Shown here piece by piece: positions 8,184-16,297 of a stretch of 64,000 nt of DNA. The position numbers and the translations under genes are program-made. The notes beneath the pieces were generated by a model. It saw only the letters and a list, made by a program, of their open reading frames with translations. It was not told the DNA's origin and did not search any database. The DNA comes from an uncultured bacterium (lineage in GTDB: Bacteria > Bacteroidota > Bacteroidia > Bacteroidales > Bacteroidaceae). The stretch spans positions 95,005 to 159,004 of the forward strand of contig CAJMSE010000006.1 of assembly GCA_905216025.1 (NCBI GenBank), written 5' to 3'. Each line of letters opens with the position of its first letter. Within the stretch, counting starts at the first letter, position 1.

Positions 8184-8275
8184 CCTTACCACACCTACCC
8201 AAGCGGCCCTACCGCACCTACCCGAACAACCCTACCACCCCTACAAGAGCGCCCTCCCTGCCTCCCCAAAAGGGA
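8184..8275. repeat. CCTACC-rich tract and short hairpin
   Basis: A run of degenerate CCCTACCGCACCTACCC-like units, ending in CCTCCCTGCCTCCCCAAAAGGGAGG, which can fold. A similar short tract of CCCTACTATCCCTA units lies at 52997-53036. No gene is visible between 8064 and 8683. Confidence 0.5.
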
Positions 8276-8355
8276 GGAAAAAGGATGCCGTCAGGCGGAA
8301 GAAGCAGCATATCAGCATGCTGAGCCGCCGCCAACGCCCCGCGGGCATTTTGACA

Positions 8356-8531
8356 GCTCTCAAAAACACTTTGCCCGGCTCTCAAAAACACTTTTGATAG
8401 CTGGCACAAACGCGTTTGAAAGCAAGCAGCATACATCCACGGGCTACCGTTCATACCGTCAAAGCCTGCCCGTTACACCGTCAGAACGGCCTCATCGCAC
8501 CGTCAGAACGGCCCCGCCGCACCGCCACGGG
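8356..8531. repeat. Dispersed repeat, copy 1 (CTCTCAAAAACACTTTTGA family)
   Basis: It shares a 36-base identical core (from 8378, starting GCTCTCAAAAACACTTTTGA) with copy 2 at 46699-46850, same orientation. Inside are tandem CACCGTCAGAACGGCC units of about 22 bases; this copy has one more unit than copy 2. It lies 150 bases upstream of lysS in a divergent intergenic region. Confidence 0.85.
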
Positions 8532-8638
8532 CACGCCGTTGCAACTGCGGCGGCCGGGCGGGCGCGTGTTGCGGGCTTCAAGAAGCACGGCGGCTGAAAT
8601 CTCTTTCCTTTTTATTCGTTTATTCCAACGTTATTTAT

Positions 8639-8646
8639 TAAATTTG
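8639..8646 (+). promoter_or_regulatory. -7 element TAAATTTG of lysS
   Basis: Exact TAnnTTTG match 37 bases upstream of the lysS ATG. No exact TTTG box at the -33 position. Confidence 0.55.
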
Positions 8647-8683
8647 CACCCACATACCGAATATATATTCTATTTAAAGGACT

Positions 8684-10414
8684 ATGAACGTTTTAGAACT
8701 GAGTGAACAGGAACTCGGCAGGCGCCAGAGCCTGCAGGAACTGCGCGAAATGGGTATCGACCCGTATCCCGCAGCAGAATATCCGACCAATGCTTTCTCC
8801 ACAGACATAAAAAATGAATTCAGCGACGACGCCGAACCGCGTCAGGTGTGCATCGCCGGCCGCCTGATGAGCCGCCGCGTGATGGGCAAGGCCAGCTTCG
8901 CCGAGCTCCAGGACTCAAAAGGCCGCATACAGGTTTACATCACACGGGACGACATCTGCCCGGGCGAGGACAAGGACTTATATAATAAGGTGTTCAAGAA
9001 ACTGATGGACATCGGCGACTTCATCGGTGTGCGCGGCTATGCCTTCCGCACGCAGACGGGCGAGATTTCCGTGCATGCACAGGAGCTGACGCTGCTCTCC
9101 AAGAGCCTCAAGCCTCTGCCGATAGTGAAGTATAAGGATGGCGTGGCCTACGATAAGTTCGACGATCCGGAGCTGCGCTACCGCCAGCGCTACGTCGACC
9201 TCGTGGTGAACGACGGCGTGAAGGAGACCTTCGAGAAGCGTGCCACCATACTGCGCACGATGCGCCGCGTGTTCGACGAGGCGGGATTCACCGAGGTGGA
9301 GACGCCCATACTCCAGCAGATTGCAGGCGGCGCCAGCGCACGCCCCTTCATCACGCACCACAACGCGCTCAACGTAGACCTCTATCTGCGCATCGCCACG
9401 GAGCTTTACCTGAAGCGCCTCATCGTGGGCGGATTCGAGGGCGTATACGAGATAGGCCGCAACTTCCGCAACGAGGGCATGGACCGCAGCCACAACCCGG
9501 AGTTCACCTGCATGGAACTGTACGTCAGCTACAAGGACTACAACTGGATGATGGCGTTCACCGAGAAGCTGCTCGAAGAGATATGCATCGCCGTGAACGG
9601 CACCACCGACGTGAAGATAGGCGACAACACCGTGAGCTTCAAGGCTCCCTACCGCCGCCTGCCCATCCTCGACGCCATCAAGGAGAAGACCGGCTACGAC
9701 CTCAGCGGCATGACGGAAGACGAGATACGTTGTGTGTGCGGCAAGCTGAACATGGAGATTGACGACACCATGGGCAAGGGCAAGCTGATAGACGAGATTT
9801 TCGGAGAGTTCTGCGAGGGCACGTTCATACAGCCCACGTTCATCACCGACTATCCCGTGGAGATGAGCCCGCTGACGAAGATGCACCGCTCGAAGCCCGG
9901 ACTGACGGAGCGCTTCGAACTGATGGTCAACGGCAAGGAGCTGGCCAATGCCTACTCCGAGCTCAACGACCCGATAGACCAGGAGGAGCGCTTCATCGAC
10001 CAGATGCGCCTGGCCGACAAGGGAGACGACGAGGCAATGATCATCGACCAGGACTTCCTGCGCGCCCTGCAGTACGGCATGCCGCCGACGAGCGGCATCG
10101 GCATCGGCATCGACCGTCTGGCCATCCTCATGACGGGCCAGCCCACCATCCAGGAGGTGCTGCTCTTCCCGACTATGAAGCCGGAGAAGAAAGCTCCCAA
10201 GAGCTCCGTTGCCGAATGGGCCGCCATCGGCGTGCACGAAGAGTGGGTGCCGCTGCTGAACAAGTGCGGCTACTACATGGTGGCAGACATCAGGGAACTG
10301 AACCCGCAGAAGCTCCAGCAAGACGTCTGCGGAGTGAACAAGAAATACAAGCTGGGACTTGAAAACCCGAAGGTGGACGAGTTTGCGGCGTGGATAGAGA
10401 AAGCGAATAAATGA
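8684..10414 (+). CDS. lysS: Lysyl-tRNA synthetase, class II
   Basis: Charges tRNA-Lys in the cytosol. The N-terminal OB-fold anticodon domain includes CIAGRLMSRRVMGKASF and QDSKGRIQVYI. The class II core shows motif 1 (FTEVETPIL), motif 2 (RNFRNEGMDRSHNPEFT) and motif 3 (GIGIGIDRLAILMTG). The core ends near residue 505; a further 70 residues (MKPEKKAPK onward, with a helix-hairpin-like NKCGYYMVADIRELNPQKL) form a C-terminal extension common in Bacteroidetes LysS. The stop codon TGA belongs to the start of the following dispersed repeat. Confidence 0.98.
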   Translation: MNVLELSEQELGRRQSLQELREMGIDPYPAAEYPTNAFSTDIKNEFSDDAEPRQVCIAGRLMSRRVMGKASFAELQDSKGRIQVYITRDDICPGEDKDLYNKVFKKLMDIGDFIGVRGYAFRTQTGEISVHAQELTLLSKSLKPLPIVKYKDGVAYDKFDDPELRYRQRYVDLVVNDGVKETFEKRATILRTMRRVFDEAGFTEVETPILQQIAGGASARPFITHHNALNVDLYLRIATELYLKRLIVGGFEGVYEIGRNFRNEGMDRSHNPEFTCMELYVSYKDYNWMMAFTEKLLEEICIAVNGTTDVKIGDNTVSFKAPYRRLPILDAIKEKTGYDLSGMTEDEIRCVCGKLNMEIDDTMGKGKLIDEIFGEFCEGTFIQPTFITDYPVEMSPLTKMHRSKPGLTERFELMVNGKELANAYSELNDPIDQEERFIDQMRLADKGDDEAMIIDQDFLRALQYGMPPTSGIGIGIDRLAILMTGQPTIQEVLLFPTMKPEKKAPKSSVAEWAAIGVHEEWVPLLNKCGYYMVADIRELNPQKLQQDVCGVNKKYKLGLENPKVDEFAAWIEKANK

Positions 10415-10682
10415 AGAATGAAGAGTGAAGAATTTGCCACCGCGGTGGCATTAAATGAAGAATGAAGAATGAAGAGTGAAGAATTTGCTGCCGCGGTGGC
10501 TATGCGCGGAGGGTTAAACGCAAAGACGCAGAGACGCAAAGGTTTCGCTGCGGTTGATTTCTCGTTTCTCACTCCTTTAATATCATTGCGGCAGCAAATT
10601 CTTCCCTCTTCACTCTTCCCTCTTCACTTAAAAGAATCGCGGCAGCAAATTCTTCATTCTTCACTCTTCATTCTTCATTAAA
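10408..10682. repeat. Composite inverted-repeat element between lysS and gpsA
   Basis: Outer arms are AATGAAGAATGAAGAGTG runs (10411-10490) and their inverse (10592-10679), each joined to GCTGCCGCGG or its complement. The core (about 10494-10560) contains AACGCAAAGACGCAGAGACG. It is a reverse-orientation copy of the element at 2574-2779, about 90 percent alike over some 85 bases of the core. It fills the 273-base gap between lysS and gpsA; no coding signal is seen. Confidence 0.88.
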
Positions 10683-10687
10683 AAAGA

Positions 10688-11683
10688 ATGTTTACCTGCG
10701 GAAAAATAGCAATAATCGGAGGCGGAAGCTGGGCAACGGCTATCGCAAAGATAATCGTGGAGCACACACACCACATCGGATGGTACATGCGCCGCGACGA
10801 CCGCATAGAGGATTTCCGGCGTCTCGGGCACAACCCGGCCTATCTGATGAGCGTCCGCTTCAACATGGATGAGGTGTTCTTCTCAAGCGACATCAACAAG
10901 ATTGCACAGAACTACGACACGCTCGTGTTCGTCACGCCGTCGCCATACATAAAGAATCACCTCAAGAAACTGAAGAGCAGAATCAAGGACAAGTTCATCG
11001 TCACGGCCATAAAGGGCATCGTGCCGGATGAGAACCTCATCTGCTCGGAGTTTTTCCACAGGGTCTACGACGTGCCGTACGAAAACCTTGCATGCCTCGG
11101 AGGACCGTCGCATGCCGAGGAGGTGGCGCTGGAGCGGCTCACATACCTCACCATAGCGTGCTCGGACAAGGATAAGGCGGAGGCGTTCACCGACGTGCTG
11201 GCGAGCGACTACGTGAAGACGAAGACGAACGGAGACGTCATCGGCATCGAATATGCCTCGGTATTGAAGAATGTCTACGCCATAGCGGCGGGCATCTGCA
11301 GCGGCCTCAAGTTCGGCGACAACTTCCAGGCAGTGCTCATGGCCAACGCCGTGCAGGAGATGTCGCGTTTCCTCCAGGCGGCAAACCCGATGGAGCGCAA
11401 CGTCTACGACTCGGTATACCTCGGCGACCTGCTCGTCACGGGATACAGCAACTTCTCGCGAAACCGCACCTTCGGCACCATGATAGGAAAGGGCTACAGC
11501 GTGAAGAGCGCGCAGATAGAGATGGAGATGATTGCCGAGGGCTATTTCGGAACGAAGTGCATGAAGGAAATCAACCGCCACATGCACGTCAACATGCCCA
11601 TCCTCGACGCCGTATACAACATACTGTACGAACGGATAAGCCCGCAGATAGAAATCAAGCTGCTGACCGACTCATTCAGATAA
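10688..11683 (+). CDS. gpsA: Glycerol-3-phosphate dehydrogenase [NAD(P)+]
   Basis: Reduces dihydroxyacetone phosphate to sn-glycerol-3-phosphate for phospholipid synthesis. The N-terminal dinucleotide motif IAIIGGGSWATAIAK is at residues 7-21, FVTPSPYIKNHL contacts substrate, and AIKGIV and CLGGPSHAEEVA are the conserved blocks of the family, with the catalytic Lys in EYASVLKNVYAIAAGI. The length of 331 residues is normal. The leader upstream is the dispersed repeat, which ends about eight bases before the ATG. It is followed after 27 bases by pgi, probably one transcript. Confidence 0.96.
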   Translation: MFTCGKIAIIGGGSWATAIAKIIVEHTHHIGWYMRRDDRIEDFRRLGHNPAYLMSVRFNMDEVFFSSDINKIAQNYDTLVFVTPSPYIKNHLKKLKSRIKDKFIVTAIKGIVPDENLICSEFFHRVYDVPYENLACLGGPSHAEEVALERLTYLTIACSDKDKAEAFTDVLASDYVKTKTNGDVIGIEYASVLKNVYAIAAGICSGLKFGDNFQAVLMANAVQEMSRFLQAANPMERNVYDSVYLGDLLVTGYSNFSRNRTFGTMIGKGYSVKSAQIEMEMIAEGYFGTKCMKEINRHMHVNMPILDAVYNILYERISPQIEIKLLTDSFR

Positions 11684-11710
11684 GACAACAAAAACCAATT
11701 TTAAACGATT

Positions 11711-13069
11711 ATGAAAAATATCACCTTAGACATCACCAAGGCCGCCCAGTTCCTTAAGGAGGGCGCAGTGAAAGCGTATGAACCCAAAGTGAAGGCAGCT
11801 CAGGAAGCTCTTGAGAACGGAACCTGCCCCGGTAACGATTTCCTCGGATGGCTCCACCTGCCGTCGTCGATAACTCCTGAGTTCATCAAGGAAATACAGG
11901 ACTGCGCCGACGTGCTGCGCAGCAACTGCGAGGTTGTCGTCGTTGCAGGCATCGGCGGAAGCTACCTCGGAGCACGCGCCGTCATCGAGGCACTGGGCAA
12001 CTCGTTCGCATGGCTCGTGGGCGACGCCAAGAACCCCACCATCCTCTTTGCCGGAAACAACATCGGCGAGGACTATCTGGCCGAGCTCACCGAATATCTG
12101 AAGGGTAAGAAGTTCGGCGTAATCAACATATCCAAGTCGGGCACGACCACCGAGACGGCCCTGACATTCCGCCTGCTCAAGAAGCAGTGCGAGGAACAGC
12201 GCGGCAAGGACGAGGCCAAGAAGGTCATCGTGGCCGTCACCGACGCCAAGAAGGGCGCGGCACGCACATGCGCCGACAAGGAAGGCTACACATCATTCAT
12301 AATCCCCGACAACGTGGGCGGACGCTTCTCCGTGCTCACTCCCGTGGGCCTGCTGCCCATAGCATGCGCCGGATTCGACATCACGAAGCTCGTGGCCGGT
12401 GCCGCCGACATGGAGAAGGCCTGCGGAAAGGACATTCCCTTCGAGGAGAATCCCGCAGCTGTATATGCCGCCGTGCGCAACGGACTCTACGAAGAGGCTG
12501 GCAAGAAGATTGAGATAATGGTGAACTACCAGCCCAAGCTCCACTTCATCAGCGAGTGGTGGAAGCAGCTCTTCGGCGAGAGCGAGGGCAAGGACGGCAA
12601 GGGAATCTTCCCCGCATCGTGCGACTTCACCACCGACCTGCACTCCATGGGACAGTGGATACAGGAGGGCGAGCGCACCATCTACGAGACGGTGATCAGC
12701 ATCGGGCAGCCCAACCGCAACCTGCTCTTCCCCAACGACGATGAAAACCTTGACGGTCTGAACTTCCTCGCCGGCAAGCGCGTCGACGAGGTGAACAAGA
12801 TGGCTGAGCTCGGCACACGCCTGGCACACGTGGACGGCGGTGTTCCCAACATCCGCATCAGCGTGCCGGAACTGAACGAGTACTACATCGGACAGCTCAT
12901 CTACTTCTTCGAGATTGCATGCGGCATCAGCGGCAACGTGCTCGGAGTAAACCCGTTCAACCAACCGGGCGTCGAGGCATACAAGAAGAACATGTTTGCA
13001 CTGCTCGACAAGCCGGGATATGAGGCCGACAGCAAGGCCATCAAGGAGCGCCTGGCAAAGGAAGCATAA
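11711..13069 (+). CDS. pgi: Glucose-6-phosphate isomerase
   Basis: Interconverts glucose-6-phosphate and fructose-6-phosphate. It has the two SIS domains, VVVAGIGGSYLGARAVIEAL near residue 80, NISKSGTTTETA in the phosphate-binding loop, the catalytic Glu in SEWWKQLFGESEGKDGKGIFP, and DLHSMGQ. At 452 residues it is the short bacterial form, as in Bacillus, rather than the 550-residue form. It lies in line with gpsA and the downstream HAD gene. Confidence 0.98.
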   Translation: MKNITLDITKAAQFLKEGAVKAYEPKVKAAQEALENGTCPGNDFLGWLHLPSSITPEFIKEIQDCADVLRSNCEVVVVAGIGGSYLGARAVIEALGNSFAWLVGDAKNPTILFAGNNIGEDYLAELTEYLKGKKFGVINISKSGTTTETALTFRLLKKQCEEQRGKDEAKKVIVAVTDAKKGAARTCADKEGYTSFIIPDNVGGRFSVLTPVGLLPIACAGFDITKLVAGAADMEKACGKDIPFEENPAAVYAAVRNGLYEEAGKKIEIMVNYQPKLHFISEWWKQLFGESEGKDGKGIFPASCDFTTDLHSMGQWIQEGERTIYETVISIGQPNRNLLFPNDDENLDGLNFLAGKRVDEVNKMAELGTRLAHVDGGVPNIRISVPELNEYYIGQLIYFFEIACGISGNVLGVNPFNQPGVEAYKKNMFALLDKPGYEADSKAIKERLAKEA

Positions 13070-13094
13070 GCAAAGGGAAACTATATTATATATA

Positions 13095-13823
13095 ATGTAT
13101 AGGAAAGAGATTGATAAATACTTGGAAAGACACGGCTTTAGGACATTCCGTCCTAAGGCCGTTCTTTTTGATATGGACGGCGTGCTGTACGACTCGATGC
13201 CCAACCACGCGCGCAGCTGGCACGAGTCTATGAAGACTTTTGGACTCGACATGCCGCCGGAGGATGCCTATAAGTATGAGGGCATGCGCGGAGTGGAGAC
13301 CATCAAGCTGCTCGCACGCGGACAGTGGAACCGCGAAATCAGCGATGAAGAGGCGCAGAGGATGTACGACGAGAAGACGCGCATGTTCTCACTATGCCCC
13401 AAAGCCGGGGTGATGGACAGCGTGAAGGAGCTCCAGCAGGACATGAAGGCCGACGGGATGAAGCTCGTCGTCGTCACCGGAAGCGGACAGAGAACGCTGC
13501 TCGACAAGCTCACCGAAGAGTTCGACGGACTCATTTCAAAAGAGCTCATCGTGGCAAGTTTCGATGTCAGCCGCGGCAAACCCGACCCGGAGCCTTATCT
13601 GAAGGGACTGGAGAAGGCCGGAGTGAGCCCCTGGGAGGCCATCGTGGTGGAGAACGCGCCGCTCGGAGTGCGCGCCGGAGTGGCCGCAGGGATATTCACC
13701 GTGGCGGTGAACACCGGTCCCCTGCCCGACAGCATGCTTTCTGACGAGGGCGCAAGCATCGTCTACGGCAGCATGGCGGCATTCAGAAAAGCGTGGAAAG
13801 ACATCAGAAACAACTGGGAATGA
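13095..13823 (+). CDS. HAD hydrolase, beta-phosphoglucomutase-like
   Basis: HAD-superfamily phosphatase or phosphomutase of 242 residues. Motif I is LFDMDGVLYDS (both Asp present), motif II VVTGSG, motif III the Lys in SRGKPDPEPYL, and motif IV VVENAPLGVRAG, with Asn where many members have Asp. The cap between motifs I and II is helical, as in beta-phosphoglucomutase and sugar-phosphate phosphatases. Its position after pgi suggests a sugar phosphate substrate, but the exact one cannot be read. I chose the ATG at 13095; the frame extends upstream into pgi. The ATG sits in a TA-rich TATATTATATATAATGTATA stretch. Confidence 0.85.
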   Translation: MYRKEIDKYLERHGFRTFRPKAVLFDMDGVLYDSMPNHARSWHESMKTFGLDMPPEDAYKYEGMRGVETIKLLARGQWNREISDEEAQRMYDEKTRMFSLCPKAGVMDSVKELQQDMKADGMKLVVVTGSGQRTLLDKLTEEFDGLISKELIVASFDVSRGKPDPEPYLKGLEKAGVSPWEAIVVENAPLGVRAGVAAGIFTVAVNTGPLPDSMLSDEGASIVYGSMAAFRKAWKDIRNNWE

Positions 13824-13885
13824 GCCTCTTGCTGCACCCTGACGGGCCGGCATCCGCCCGGCGGCAGGGGCATGGACATAAAAAA

Positions 13886-13919
13886 AGGATTAAGTGTGTC
13901 TCACGACAGGCTTAATCCT
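13886..13919 (+). terminator. Probable terminator after the lysS-gpsA-pgi-HAD block
   Basis: Perfect 9-bp stem (AGGATTAAG with CTTAATCCT) around a 16-base loop, preceded by an A-run and followed by a T-rich CTGTTTCT stretch. It lies 62 bases after the HAD stop and before the LacI promoter. Confidence 0.6.
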
Positions 13920-14026
13920 CTGTTTCTAACTAACTTATTATCAACTATTCATTACTCATTCTGTTTTCTGATGCAAAGATAGTCACTATTTGATAACTTT
14001 ACGCACTTTTATATAAAAAATATAAC

Positions 14027-14038
14027 GTAAACGTTTGC
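14027..14038. promoter_or_regulatory. LacI-type operator GTAAACGTTTGC
   Basis: A near-palindrome centred on a CpG, of the AAACGTTT type bound by LacI/GalR-family proteins. It overlaps the -33 box (14034-14037) of the promoter for the LacI-family gene that starts at 14113, so binding there should block transcription. Auto-repression is an inference from position. Confidence 0.6.
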
Positions 14039-14064
14039 GGATTACCTGTTTTTGCGTAACTTTG
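14034..14064 (+). promoter_or_regulatory. Promoter of the LacI-family gene
   Basis: TTTG at 14034-14037, 19-base spacer, TAACTTTG at 14057-14064: an exact Bacteroidetes promoter. Transcription should begin near 14071, giving a leader of about 40 bases. Confidence 0.75.
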
Positions 14065-14112
14065 CAACTATACAGACTACTTAAGAGACTATTGTCTACC
14101 AAACATTTGATA

Positions 14113-15132
14113 ATGAACAATAACCGAAGGACGTCGCTGAAAGATCTTGCGCGTGAACTTGGCGTGAGCATCGCGACCGTAAGCCGGGCCCTCAGAAACA
14201 GTCCGGAGATAGGCAAGGATATGCAGGACAGGGTCAAGGAGCTGGCCAGGAAACTGAACTACCGGCCCAACCCGTTCGCACAGAGCCTCCGGCGCGAAGC
14301 ACCGAAGATAATAGGTGTCGTCGTGCCGAACCTCGTCACCCACCACTACGCGGCCGCGCTCGACGGCATCGAGGACGAGGCAAGGCGCGAGGGATACTCC
14401 GTGATAAGCGCAAACAGCCATGAAGACTTCGCCACGGAGATGCGTGTGATAGACAACTTCATAGGGCTGCACGTGGAAGGGATAATCGCCGGACTGGCAC
14501 AGAGCACCACGGAATACTCCCACTTCGAGGAGATTGCCGACATGGGCATACCTCTCGTATTCTTCGGACGCACCTGCCTGACGGACAGGTTCTCATCCGT
14601 GACGGCCAACGGAGACGAGGCCGCACAGCAGGCAACACAGCATCTCATAGACACAGGCAGCCGACGGATAGCATTCATCGGCGGACCAAACCATCTCGAC
14701 ATGGTGAAAAGGCGGAAGCACGGATACCTCGAGGCTCTGAGGGAAAGCAAGATTGCCATCGACCGCGAGATGGTGGTATGCGACAGGATTGACTACAACG
14801 TGGCACTGCACTCGGCAACGGAACTGCTCAGCAGGCCGGACAGGCCGGACGCGATACTGGCTTTCAACGACATCATCACCTTCGCGGCATTCACCGCCAT
14901 AAAGCAGCTGGGACTGCGGATACCCGACGACGTGGCACTGATAGGATTCACGGACGACGTGCACGCCGCATACGTCACGCCGCGGATGTCGGCAATCGAA
15001 GACCAGTCGCACCAGATGGGCGTCACCGCGTGCCAGCTGCTGCTGCGGAACATTGCCGGCGACAAGACCATATACCACAAGCGGGTGCCCCAGAAACTTG
15101 TGATAAGGGAGACGTCGGCAAAGACAAAATAA
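14113..15132 (+). CDS. LacI-family transcriptional regulator
   Basis: DNA-binding repressor of sugar metabolism type, 339 residues. The N-terminal helix-turn-helix is TSLKDLARELGVSIATVSRA (about 7-26), with the hinge RPNPFAQSLR; the periplasmic-binding-like ligand domain begins at IIGVVVPNLVTHHYAA and includes DAILAFNDIITFAAF and DDVALIGFTDD. The ATG at 14113 is chosen because the helix-turn-helix begins right after it and the promoter sits at 14034-14064; the longer frame would start inside the promoter. Ligand unknown. It stands alone, so its targets beyond itself are not evident here. Confidence 0.93.
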   Translation: MNNNRRTSLKDLARELGVSIATVSRALRNSPEIGKDMQDRVKELARKLNYRPNPFAQSLRREAPKIIGVVVPNLVTHHYAAALDGIEDEARREGYSVISANSHEDFATEMRVIDNFIGLHVEGIIAGLAQSTTEYSHFEEIADMGIPLVFFGRTCLTDRFSSVTANGDEAAQQATQHLIDTGSRRIAFIGGPNHLDMVKRRKHGYLEALRESKIAIDREMVVCDRIDYNVALHSATELLSRPDRPDAILAFNDIITFAAFTAIKQLGLRIPDDVALIGFTDDVHAAYVTPRMSAIEDQSHQMGVTACQLLLRNIAGDKTIYHKRVPQKLVIRETSAKTK

Positions 15133-15184
15133 GCCAAAGGCCGCCTTATGCCATCCTTTAGGGCGATTTCACAAAAAAACTTAG

Positions 15185-15192
15185 TATCTTTG
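15185..15192 (+). promoter_or_regulatory. -7 element TATCTTTG of the DUF4738 lipoprotein gene
   Basis: Exact TAnnTTTG match 31 bases upstream of the ATG at 15224. A TTTC about 16 bases further up could be a weak -33 box. Confidence 0.6.
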
Positions 15193-15223
15193 CATCAGAT
15201 AACAGACCAATAAAGAAACCGTA

Positions 15224-15775
15224 ATGAGGATTTTTCCATACATGATTGCCACCGGACTGCTGGCCGTAATGCTGGCCGGTTGTGGCGGAGAGAAGAAGAA
15301 CGACAACATCATAACGCTGAAGACGGAGAAGAAAGGACCGGCCGCACCGATACGGATGCAGGACTACACGCAGTCGAAGGACATCGAATGGCTCGGCTCC
15401 ACATATACATGCGAGATAAGAAGGACAGCCGACGACAGCCTCGCTATGGTCAAAGACGAAAGCGGACAGCAGTTTGTCGACAACCGCATATCTCTTGAAA
15501 TCATACGCAGCGACGGCAGCACATTCTTCAAAAAGGTATTCACCAAGGCCGATTTTGAAAGCAACATCACCGACGACTACAACCGGACAGGCATCCTCGA
15601 GGGTCTCGTGTTCGACAAGACAGACGGACAGTCGCTCCTGTTCGCCGCCAGCGTGAGCCATCCGCAGACCGACGAGTACATACCGCTGATTGTCTCCGTG
15701 TCGAGGACAGGAGGCATAACGGTTTCAAAAGACACGCAGCTGGACACCAGCGCGGAAGACGACGAGGATATCTAA
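15224..15775 (+). CDS. DUF4738 family lipoprotein
   Basis: Predicted lipoprotein of 183 residues. A signal peptide ends in the lipobox LAGC at 17-20, so Cys20 should be lipidated. The body carries IRMQDYTQSKDIEWLG, EFVDNR-like QFVDNRISLEI and VSHPQTDEYIPLIV, which I recognise as the conserved blocks of the Bacteroidales DUF4738 family; no function is known to me. The C-terminus is acidic (SAEDDEDI). It is convergent with the next gene, with one base between the stops. Confidence 0.8.
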   Translation: MRIFPYMIATGLLAVMLAGCGGEKKNDNIITLKTEKKGPAAPIRMQDYTQSKDIEWLGSTYTCEIRRTADDSLAMVKDESGQQFVDNRISLEIIRSDGSTFFKKVFTKADFESNITDDYNRTGILEGLVFDKTDGQSLLFAASVSHPQTDEYIPLIVSVSRTGGITVSKDTQLDTSAEDDEDI

Positions 15776-15776
15776 A

Positions 15777-16262
15777 CTACATCGAGAGCAGCTCGTCGCC
15801 CTCGGTGACGCACTCCGTGAAGCCCATCTCACGGGCTTTCTCCGCATTGGCGGTGAAGTAGACGGCCTCTCCCTCGGTGCACAGCTCGCCGCGCGAGTTT
15901 TCTATCCGCACATCTATGAAAGCCACACTGCGGCGCATCTCGCGCAGACGGGCACGGATGGTGATCTGCGGTTCGGTGGTCATTATCGACTTGCGGTACT
16001 TCACGCTGAGGTTGCTCGTCACGCCGGTGGTCTGCAACTTGCGGAAGACCACCCACGAGGCGCACTCGTCTATCAGCGTCGCCTGTATCCCGCCGTGCAG
16101 CGTATCTATCCATCCCTGATAGTGTCCCTTGGGGTTCCAGAAGCAGACGATATCGTCGCCATCCTCGAAAAACTCCATCGCAACACCCAAAGGATTTTCC
16201 GGACAACAGCCGAAACAATCGTAACCGGGCTTCGACAGCCACGGATTCCTTATCTTTCTCAT
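15777..16262 (-). CDS. PaaI/hotdog-fold acyl-CoA thioesterase
   Basis: Single hotdog domain, 161 residues. HYQGWIDTLHGGIQATLIDECASWVVF is split here as the loop GWIDTLHGGIQ and helix ATLIDECASW, the usual active-site turn with its acidic residue. The N-terminus holds a Cys-rich stretch (YDCFGCCPENPLG) found in thioesterases of this subgroup. Substrate unknown. It is distinct in sequence from the men-operon thioesterase at 6510-6929. The ATG at 16262 is preceded by a TA-rich leader. Confidence 0.85.
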   Translation of the reverse strand: MRKIRNPWLSKPGYDCFGCCPENPLGVAMEFFEDGDDIVCFWNPKGHYQGWIDTLHGGIQATLIDECASWVVFRKLQTTGVTSNLSVKYRKSIMTTEPQITIRARLREMRRSVAFIDVRIENSRGELCTEGEAVYFTANAEKAREMGFTECVTEGDELLSM

Positions 16263-16297
16263 ACCTTATTATATTATATAATGTATACTGACATCTC

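Noticed and set aside
8218..8597. Small frames in the ROK-lysS gap
   Set aside because: They lie within CCTACC tracts and the dispersed repeat and encode low-complexity peptides.
8978..10321. 447-codon open frame opposite lysS
   Set aside because: Antisense shadow; lysS has all class II synthetase motifs.
10469..10681. 70-codon frame within the lysS-gpsA repeat
   Set aside because: Made of the repeat itself (SLFPLHL and similar runs); the same peptide occurs in the other copy's reverse strand.
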